A stretch of DNA of 64,000 nucleotides from Agriotes lineatus (taxonomy: Eukaryota > Arthropoda > Insecta > Coleoptera > Elateridae): NCBI GenBank assembly GCA_940337035.1, contig CALNHX010005187.1:47871-111870 (forward strand). The letters run 5' to 3'. Position 1 is the stretch's first letter; the number at the start of each line of letters is the position of its first letter. Under the pieces are notes generated by a model. That model had not been told where the DNA came from. It saw only the letters and a list, made by a program, of their open reading frames with translations, and did no database searches. Shown here in pieces: positions 55,740 to 64,000 of the stretch. The position numbers and the translations under genes were made by a program.

Positions 55740-56146
55740 TACCAAGCTAGTAATGTTAAATACTATATTTCTACTACGTATGATATATTTTGCTCCACTA
55801 TTTGGAGAAAGAACAGTTTCTATTGACCATCTCACGACTTCACTTTAAAAATGTTCAGTGGTTGATTTTAGCCCTGAAATAATACAACATACAAATGTTA
55901 GTCAGTTCTGAAATAATTTCTTTAACGTGTGCATTTCTGAAATATTTTACTATGGTAATTATCATACTAGCAACCCAGTGAGACAAATGTCTCATTTAAA
56001 AAACAAAAAAGACCGTTTTTTCAAATAGAACGCGTATTCAATAAAAACTGTACCCAGACCTGGAAGCTGTCAAAGTGGTTGCCTAACCGATCGAGGTTTT
56101 AAGGCGCAGAGGGTCGCAGCTCCGTTTGGCTGCTGAAACAGCGTAC

Positions 56147-56200
56147 TGACATTTCCGGTTTTCGAGAAATCACGTGATTTCTCGAAAACCGGAAGTGTCA
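56147..56200. repeat. 54-bp palindrome centred on CACGTG
   Basis: The core 56153-56194 is a perfect 42-bp palindrome with no loop. Five more pairs extend it to 56147-56200 with one mismatch. The centre is an E-box CACGTG. A GTTTGGCTGCTGAAACAGCGT direct repeat is at about 56124 and 56281. Confidence 0.93.
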
Positions 56201-59120
56201 CGTGACTGAAATTCGGTTCCTGACCTGACATGACCATTCCAAACATATAACTTTCATAACTTTTTTCTCTATCTCTTACGGTTTGGCTGCTGAAACAGCG
56301 TCCCGGACAGACAAAACAGCGTTCCGGACAGACAAGTCTATTAGATAGAGGATTTCATATAGCTTTTAAGGGCAATTTGTGAAACAGCGAAGAATCAAAT
56401 TCATAAAAGAGCTCAGTATCAGAAATACTGCTTTGCATGTGCACACGTAGCCTTAACTTTAACGTAGCTATTAATTATCCTTGTAATTGATAAAGAAAAT
56501 TGATTTTTAAAATTTATTTAATAAAAATGCAAATGTACCTATTACAACAACGCTCAGCAGGCAATGATATTATTTAAAATAGCTATTATCTTACCAGCAC
56601 CTATTACCATACATTATAAAAAAATTTCGGTGGCTAAAATGAAGTTTTCCTCACTAGTGAGTTTTCATTATTTATACTAGGAGTGGGGAGTTTATTGAAA
56701 ATACACAAAGTTAGTTTTTAAAATTATGCATTTAATGTATATTTATACTAATTGTACAGCCAGTATTTATCTATTGTCCGTTTTGCCACATATTCTAATG
56801 GCGCAAACTATTTAGGCACAAGAATTGCTACTGTAAGATAAAACGTCGTATATCAAACCTGAGCGAAATTCCATTATAATGATGTATTTCTCTCACTTAT
56901 AATATAATCTACTATTATTACATTTTCTGGTTTAGTGTTCATTACAATGCATTTATTTCACCTGAATCATCTTGTAGATCCATACATAATATAGGCACTT
57001 ACTTTTAAATTACCATACCATATAGCCAAGCGTAAATACTAAATAATTAAAGAGGTATGCAATTATAATTGCAAAAAAAATGACTATAAATGATTATTAG
57101 AAAAACTGAAAAAATATATCAATATTTTATTAATTAGGTTGCCAATACAGATAGGCTTATTTATTTCTTATATCTCATATTATTGCAGCAATTAACTACA
57201 AGGTGATCATCAAATGACCAATAATTACCGAAGTTGCATTTTATTAGACAAAATATATTTACATCTCCGTCGAAGAACTAGTTTATTAAGGTTGAATTCG
57301 CTAATTTTTGAAATTGTATTTGATCTATACAGTCTACGAATGCGAATGTAACTAAACTCTTCAAGATGATTGTGCCATTTGTCTACACTTAATACTTCCA
57401 GTAGGTTAAAAAGGGTATGAAGTTAATATTAATAAACCTCACACACTTTTACTGATAGTTGCAATAATTACTTAAGTTAGTGGCGGCTCGTGGTAATTGT
57501 ATTTGGGAGCTTTTAATTTTCACCAACTACTAAGCAAACAATAATAATGACCTACATTTCGTTGCTGTTTTAATTCAAATATAACAGTCGTTCTTAATTT
57601 TAATAAACCGAACATCATATGCACAGAGCAAAAAGTATTCAAGCTCAACCCAAAATGTACATAACTGTTAAAACCGAAACACCATAATTTATCTAATAAT
57701 GGAAAAATAAAGTACGCTTCAGATCCACAAGTCCGTAGTGAGAAAACTTATAGTTATGCTATTCTTACTAGTTTTCTATAGAACTCCAAATAAAATAACC
57801 GAAATCACCCAAAATAGAAAAGACAAGTTCCAACTACAACCTATATTATGTCCAAACACATCCCACAAGAATGGAAGAACGTCGTTGTCGGCCGGCATTT
57901 ATTTTGAATATCAAAGATTGCACATTTGTTTTATAGGCGCCAGAATTGTCTGTGTGCTCGTATCGCATTACATTTCCGGAGCACGTTGTTTATAAGTAAG
58001 ACGATAATCCCGCGAGTTTAACAGCTGACTCAGCTACAACATTGTTTAGCCTTTGCGTTACATTGAAACTGCGATAACTCCATTCTGCAGCGGCATCGTT
58101 TTCGCCCGTAATTGCGATGTAAATTTGGATGGTCCCCAAGAGCTGTCAGCGGCTCGGTGCATTGATACCAGCGAGTGTGTTGACACATAACTTACGTTAT
58201 TTGACATACTTCTTGGATATTGTTTTACATGTTTTAAGCGGACTTGAATAGCTACCTCCGGATCTCGTTACTTCAAAACTCGTTACTTTATAATGGTAGG
58301 CTAAATGGTAAAACATATTTTAAATTATACAATAGTTACTTATTTTTAATGTATATGAACAGCGCCCTTGTGCCACTAAAGAGCAGCCGCCCCTGGCTTA
58401 ACTAGTTTTGACCCTAATACAGACAGTATTCGTAAAGTGTGCCAAACAACAATGTGTTGTGAATAATAATTTCAGTGTTTACAAGCAGTTAACAGGTCAG
58501 GTAAATTATTATCAAGGCGCCAATATTCATAAAGCTAAAAGCTACACAATAGGCATCTAAAATATATGGCTGTTTCTCTATAAACATTGACATTTAGAAT
58601 AGACAAAAATCGTTTTTGAATCTAGACCGCTAGCTTTTGTAGTAACACTTTAGTTATTTACTTTTTTACATCCAGTATTTTATTATTTATACTATTTAAT
58701 ATAATTGGAATTGTTTTATAATTACATAATTTAAAATGGAGAAACTGTAGAGCAATACTTGAGTAAAGTAGCCTGGTCGGCAGTAGTGCTTAAGAAAAAT
58801 CGAATACATTTAACTGACGCTTTCGAGGGGTATATAATAAGGATTTAATAAATTGACAGTTCTCATAAAATCAGGTCAGAAGAATAATGTACATAACTTC
58901 TATCAAATTATTTGCACCAATTGGAATTTCTAAAAATAACTCGTTCAGGAGTAACTTTACCCATGCTACCACTTAAAGTGGATGATAGTAGATGCTCATG
59001 CAGATGTTAATTTTTCGATTATAGCTTCGTCGTTAACAGATAAAAGATCAGGGTAAGGAAATATTGAACAAGTTAAAGAAGGTGTGGTGGTGCATAAAAG
59101 TGAATTAACTTTTTACTTCC
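56201..59120. other. AT-rich host DNA without recognisable genes
   Basis: Apart from the GTTTGGCTGCTGAAACAGCGT copy near 56281 and a CCGGACAGACAA repeat at 56314-56335, I see no structured feature and no credible gene. Confidence 0.35.
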
Positions 59121-59123
59121 TTT

Positions 59124-60001
59124 TACAATAAAAGAAGTATTGGATTCACCCCAAAAATTCGAAATTGAGTTTTCAACAGATCTTCACGTTTTACAGTCAC
59201 CTGATCCTAAAAAACATATGTTTTTTCATTGGTCTGTCTGTGTATCTGTCTGTCTATCTGTCTGTCTGTGTGTCTGTCTGTGAACAGAATATCTCAAAAA
59301 CGGAAAGAGGTATGGCGTTGAAACTTCTTATAAAAGTTTTGTGTACTATGTAGATACGACAGCAAGCTTTTGAAGAAAATCGCATAACCGAAAGTAGGTG
59401 TTTACTCTTGTGATTTTTCAGATTTTTTCGATTTTTTCAAAAACGGCTCTAACGATTTTTTTTTAAACTTTAAATTTTTATTACATTTTTATATATACGG
59501 TACTTTTCGCCCAATGTTCTTAACACCAATAGGCGAAGACCTCACGTGCTTGAGACGGGGCCAGTGTTACGAAAGGGTTTCTTTTTCATTCACTCGTTTA
59601 GCTCAGGGTAGAGGGTGTTAGAAGGTGTGGTGATTGGACAAACCCGTTTTAGAGGTATTCAACTGAGAGTCACCTATCTAACATCAATACACATTAAAAA
59701 TGTAATAAAAATGTAAAGTTTGAAAAAATTGTTAAAACCGTTTTTGAAAAATTGAAATAAAACTGAAAAATAACAAGAGTAAACACCATACTTCCGGTTA
59801 TGCGATTTTTTTCAAAAGCTTGTTGTCGCGTCTAGATAGTATACAAAACTTGTTCGTTTTTGAGATATCCTGCTCACAGACAGACAGACAGACCAATGAA
59901 CAAAAATAGGTTTTTTAAATCCAGGGGACTCTAAAACTTAGAGATCTATCGAAAACTCAATTTCGAATTATTGGGTTGAATCTAATACTTCCTTTATTGT
60001 A
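59124..60001. mobile_element. Long inverted-repeat element with CTGT microsatellite in its arms
   Basis: The left arm, about 59124-59492, matches the reverse complement of the right arm, about 59694-60001, at roughly 80-85% by eye. About 200 bp lie between. Each arm carries (CTGT)n or its complement (59232-59281 and 59877-59896) at the matching place. This is typical of a non-autonomous fold-back repeat. Confidence 0.75.
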
Positions 60002-62600
60002 CTCGCATATGGAAGGTCTTAAAAGAAGCATTGGTATCATGGGCACGTAAACAATTTGGAACCAAGCCATGAACGTTCCAGACGCACTCAATGCCGTCCC
60101 ACAAAGCTCTTGAATATCGATAATTTTTGGTGTAAAGGTTCCGTAGTTTATTTTTGGCGCAACATTTACCTACATATTCACCATACGCCAACATCTGGAT
60201 TTCCTCATTTGTAGTGTTATGTAGGACAGGGTATTCTCTAAAGAATATCAAAGCTTAAACGCGCTCAATGCATGTCTTTGCCGAGAATGGCAGCGTATTC
60301 CTCTGTCCCACATTCGTACAGCGTGCGATACTTTCATCAGCAGACCTGACGCCAGTATCAAAGCCAAAGACAATTAAAAAACGTTTGTTAATATTTTCTG
60401 GGAGTTTCAAACAAATATATCAAAAATTGCCAGAATTATAATGGTTCTTATTAAAAACTGTTGTAGTTTATAAAAAGAGAATAGATAGTAAAACAGTATA
60501 GCTTCTGACAGTTGTTTTGGATATTCGCATAAAATAAGACTCAGAGTTATTAACCTCTTTACTCTTTGGTATTGCACATATGTTGACAGAAACTAGAGAG
60601 ATTTTTGTGATTATGTTATAGCATTGAGGAAGTATTTTTAAGTGACACAAATATTTTTCCTGGAATCTTGTGAAAAATACGTTGTTTTGTCTGATTGCAG
60701 ATGTTTGAACCATTTGAAAGAATTTCGCCAAGATCAGAGTATTTTTAAAACTGACATGGATGGGTAGTAAGCCACGAAAGTATACAGTACTCACAACACA
60801 TACTGCATGTTTAGTATTTTGGTAAAGTAAATATCAAGAATGCTAGAACATTAAACACACAAATTTAAAAAAAATCAAACCTGAACGGTTAAACCGATTT
60901 AACATCAATTTTATATTTGGATATTTGATGATTACGCCAGGAGACTGATAATTGTTTACTGACATTCATGGAGGTCATTTATACCACAAGCATCATATAC
61001 AGAACGCAAATTTCTAGATGTTTAGCGATAAATCAACTTTTAGGGAACGTGATTTAATCTGTTTTCTTAAAAAATTGGCAACATGCTTTTCATCTACTTT
61101 TTAAGCGTTGAAACTAGAAACAGCTTTTCTCTCCTTTTGTGCTGTTGCTATAGATGCTACGAATATAGGTTAAAATCTTAACAATCGTTTTCAATCTGTC
61201 TCTATGGCGGAATGCATAGGATCGCTTTCATTTGGTGTGCCGAAAAAGGAATGTTCAAATTTAATTGGCCTCACGTTTAGCGTCACCTTCATGGCATTGA
61301 TAATTAAACATAACAAACATGAAAAACAGTACATTTTTCAAGGGAAACACAGCTTACAAACTGAACGCTGCTGCACAACATTTATTCTCTACTACTGCTT
61401 TCGCGGCCTTTTCTGTTTACTAAGTGCGTCTCTTTGCAGTGATTATCTAGCTGTGTTTATAAACTGAGCGAAGTTTCTGCATCTGCATTTCTAGAAAATT
61501 TTCACAAGAACCGTGATTGGAGTAAGAAACGCTATTGCATTGAATCTGAAAACATAAATCTAGAATGCATGGCAACGCTACCGTATGGCAAATTGTTTTT
61601 TTTTACAATGTTCCCATATTTGCGATGTAGATGTGCCACTGTTTCACTGATCTTCAGTAAGTGCATTCACTAATTTGTGATTACCGTAGGTTATGTCGTA
61701 TAAGAGAAACATGCAAATGAATAATGTGTAGAAAGAATTGCTTGGAAAGTTGGATGTCATCCACATAAAACATTGCTGCAGATAGAATACGTATCTTGTG
61801 CTTTACGTGATTTTATATTTGTATTCTGGTTTACCTGTTTCTTGAGCATTGCTACGAAAGGTCTTTGCTTATTAACATCAGTGTTTCTATTCTAGTATTT
61901 TTTTTGTTTTTCTTGATGGTGCATTTAATATTATTCCTTTTTATCACATATCTTTATTATTCTTTTACTATCTAAAACCTTTTGGTTTTAATGGACACAC
62001 ATTTTACCGGCGTTTTAAGCATTCTGCTAACTCGTTTTTATTTACATTGCGATAATGTCTCATTGACAGATTTGTTTTTGTGTTAAGCCTTCTGGGCCGC
62101 TACATATTTTTCGTCTTGTGTGTTCGTACATTTTACAGGATCACTGTGGGCATCTTCTTTGCTTGAAGAGGTTTCACTAATATAGTCGGAAAGTTCATAT
62201 GATTTATCAGCGCACACGTTTTCTCCTGAATTTCTTGTATCTTCTGTCTCTTTTGCAACCTAAGGGATGAGGTTGTTTCAAAATTATCACGAGTAACGCG
62301 TGGTGTGTCACAGGTTTCAGTAACAGAGTCAGTACAGTGGTGTTAGAAATCCTGCATTAGCTTATACATACTTAATAGAAATTAGTTTAACGCAATTATT
62401 TGAAATATTTTTCAATCATTTACTGTCTAGATCCAATAGGTACTTAATCACAATAATAAAATAACAAAATACACCAGCAAATTTGGTTAATAAAAATGTA
62501 GTTAGAGAAAAAATTTATTGAAGGTTTTAAAAATTATAAGACAAGAACCTCCAACATTACACGACATATTATTTATCTTTTGAGCATGGAATATACCAGC
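60002..62600. other. AT-rich host DNA without recognisable genes
   Basis: Several open frames of 60-110 codons exist, but none shows a family motif or coding-like composition that I can defend. Confidence 0.35.
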
Positions 62601-62605
62601 TTTCC

Positions 62606-63190
62606 TAGTTCTTCCCTCGAATGAATTGAATCCAGGCATGAATAAGAGAGTCGATCAATTCGGTTTCCTTTGTTGGTATTCTTCTAGATAGGGTATGTGA
62701 TATGGTTTGCCACACGTTGTCTATACGATTCAGATCTGCGGACTGTACTAACTACGTGTAGATTTTATTCGTCATCATCCACGATTTTACCAGTTTTGCT
62801 CTATGACAAGGAGCATTATCATCCTGGAAAATAAACCTTTCTTCGCAAAACAGGTCTTTACCACTGCGTAGCACCTTATCCTACAGCATTTAATATTTCA
62901 TCATTGCAGAGAGGACATGTAGGCGACCAACTCCTTGAGCACACTTGTAACCCCATACCATAACAGAGGTTGAGTGCTTAATTGTTTAAGAAAATGCTTC
63001 TTTAGGAAACCTTCTGACATACGTACTGCCAGCATGATTAATGATGTTATAGATTGCTTTGTCACTAAATATAACCTCTTTCCACTACTCTGCTGTACAG
63101 TTCCAATGTCCTTGGCCAATTGAAAATGATGGATTCTTTGCTTCTGGGAAATAAGCGGCTTCTTCCGTGCTTTACATGCTCTATATTAAA
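62606..63190 (-). pseudogene. Decayed Tc1-like transposase
   Basis: Reading the minus strand in order gives KPLIS-KQR, WKEVIFSDK (first catalytic Asp), YVRRFPKEAF, SVMVWG, FQDDNAPCHRAK (second Asp), SADLNRIDNVW and SRRIPTKETELID. These are the ordered blocks of a Tc1/mariner-superfamily DDE transposase. It is interrupted by several stops (for example after KHFL-type residues and near NKIYT), with frame changes. The third catalytic Glu, in the usual NPIEN block, is replaced by Asp (NRIDN). It is clearly inactive. Confidence 0.88.
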
Positions 63191-63364
63191 AACTAATCAG
63201 TCTTCTTCTCATAGTGGAAGTGCACCAGTAGCTTCGGGCTTATGTCTTGTTTGAGGTTAATTTAATAAATTGACAAATGGCTGTTAACCAAAGTTCGAGT
63301 CTAAAACAGAAATTCCATAGCACTCTCGGTCCCGCCTGTAAATGATCTCACGGTACATTGCTTA

Positions 63365-63604
63365 TACCGTGTGTCCACAGGAGGACGCACCATAGGGATA
63401 TCCAAATAAAATAGAAAGATCGGCTAATGCTGTGATCGCCGGCACGCTAAAACGTTTTTTTCTGGCTTCTGACTCGCCACTGTATGGAACAATATTGTTA
63501 TAAATGGTACAAGAAAAGAGACGGTGGTCATAGCACTGGTTGATATTTATATTCTATTAGCATTATCTTATCTCTATGGTGCGTACTCCTGTGGACACAC
63601 GGTA
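63365..63604. mobile_element. MITE with 31-bp terminal inverted repeats
   Basis: TACCGTGTGTCCACAGGA... at 63365-63395 is inverted at 63574-63604 with one mismatch, flanked by TA on both sides. A TA duplication and 31-bp ends fit a Tc1/mariner-type MITE of about 240 bp. The interior has no gene. Confidence 0.82.
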
Positions 63605-64000
63605 TATAGACTTTCTGTGTCATATTTTGCTTATTTTAGTAGGTATGGTGACCTAGTGAATTACTTGATGTAAATTGAAAACAAACGTCTACAAAAACTC
63701 CTGGTTTGCAAACAATACATTGCAATTTGACCTAGTAATATAACACCAATGTTGAATGTTGCGTAAATATACCATAGATATTTCATATTATCAACTTTGA
63801 GGTTTAATTAATTTCCGTAAACCTTCACACAATTGTCTATTTTATGGTTAAACGTTAGTTTGTACAGCTATAAAGTAGTGAAAATGAATGAATCGACCCC
63901 ACATGATAGATATCACTGGAATGGAAAAAAATCCCCTTCCTCATAATGCCACATCCCACTATGGGTTCCGTACAAACATTAAAACTTTATATTATAACTC

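Noticed and set aside
59994..60251. 85-codon minus-strand open frame
   Set aside because: It starts at the edge of the fold-back element and has no recognisable motif. Possibly an old exon or repeat, not supportable.

Overview
The window looks like an arthropod (probably insect) nuclear genome: AT-rich, with 50-58 bp GT-AG introns, TATA plus CAGT-type core promoters, a tRNA-derived SINE, a decayed Tc1-like transposase and a large satellite array. It has three parts.

(1) Positions 1 to about 22,300 are one uninterrupted satellite array with a 271-bp monomer (about 82 copies). It has higher-order structure: a 1,605-bp six-monomer unit, and a roughly 4-kb segment repeated 6.17 kb downstream. 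Most monomers carry a 62-codon minus-strand open frame that I regard as fortuitous.

(2) Positions 22,302-44,116 are a nearly intact 21.8-kb Maverick/Polinton (adintovirus-type endogenous virus) bounded by 138-bp terminal inverted repeats with two mismatches. It has the full hallmark set: protein-primed DNA polymerase B, integrase with chromodomain, FtsK/HerA packaging ATPase, double jelly-roll major capsid protein, penton, adenain-like protease, and a PLA2-domain/pX-like basic protein. The leftward virion module is 30,471 to 26,485. The rightward ATPase-to-integrase module is 30,579 to 33,807. Both fire from one palindromic TATA element at 30,525-30,533. The arms hold accessory genes: a single-BIR IAP-like protein coupled by TGATG overlap to a small membrane glycoprotein, a 74-aa PPP1R15/GADD34-like protein, three pairs of internal paralogues, a tRNA-like gene followed by a hairpin and T6 terminator, a 332-aa two-exon gene, and a 77-aa gene split over tiny exons. 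The protease frame has no usable ATG. It sits in the -1 frame after an in-phase A AAA AAC heptamer, so a -1 ribosomal frameshift is predicted. DNA polymerase B has two introns and one apparent single-base break.

(3) Positions 44,117-64,000 are gene-poor host DNA: a pseudogene fragment, a SINE, MITE-like elements, strong palindromes and fold-back sequences, a long inverted repeat, and a dead Tc1-like transposase. The left element end lies inside a satellite monomer but the right flank is not satellite and no 6-bp target duplication is visible, so the two ends may not derive from one simple insertion, or the assembly is joined here.

Family assignments rest on recognised motifs and remembered family features, not on searches.
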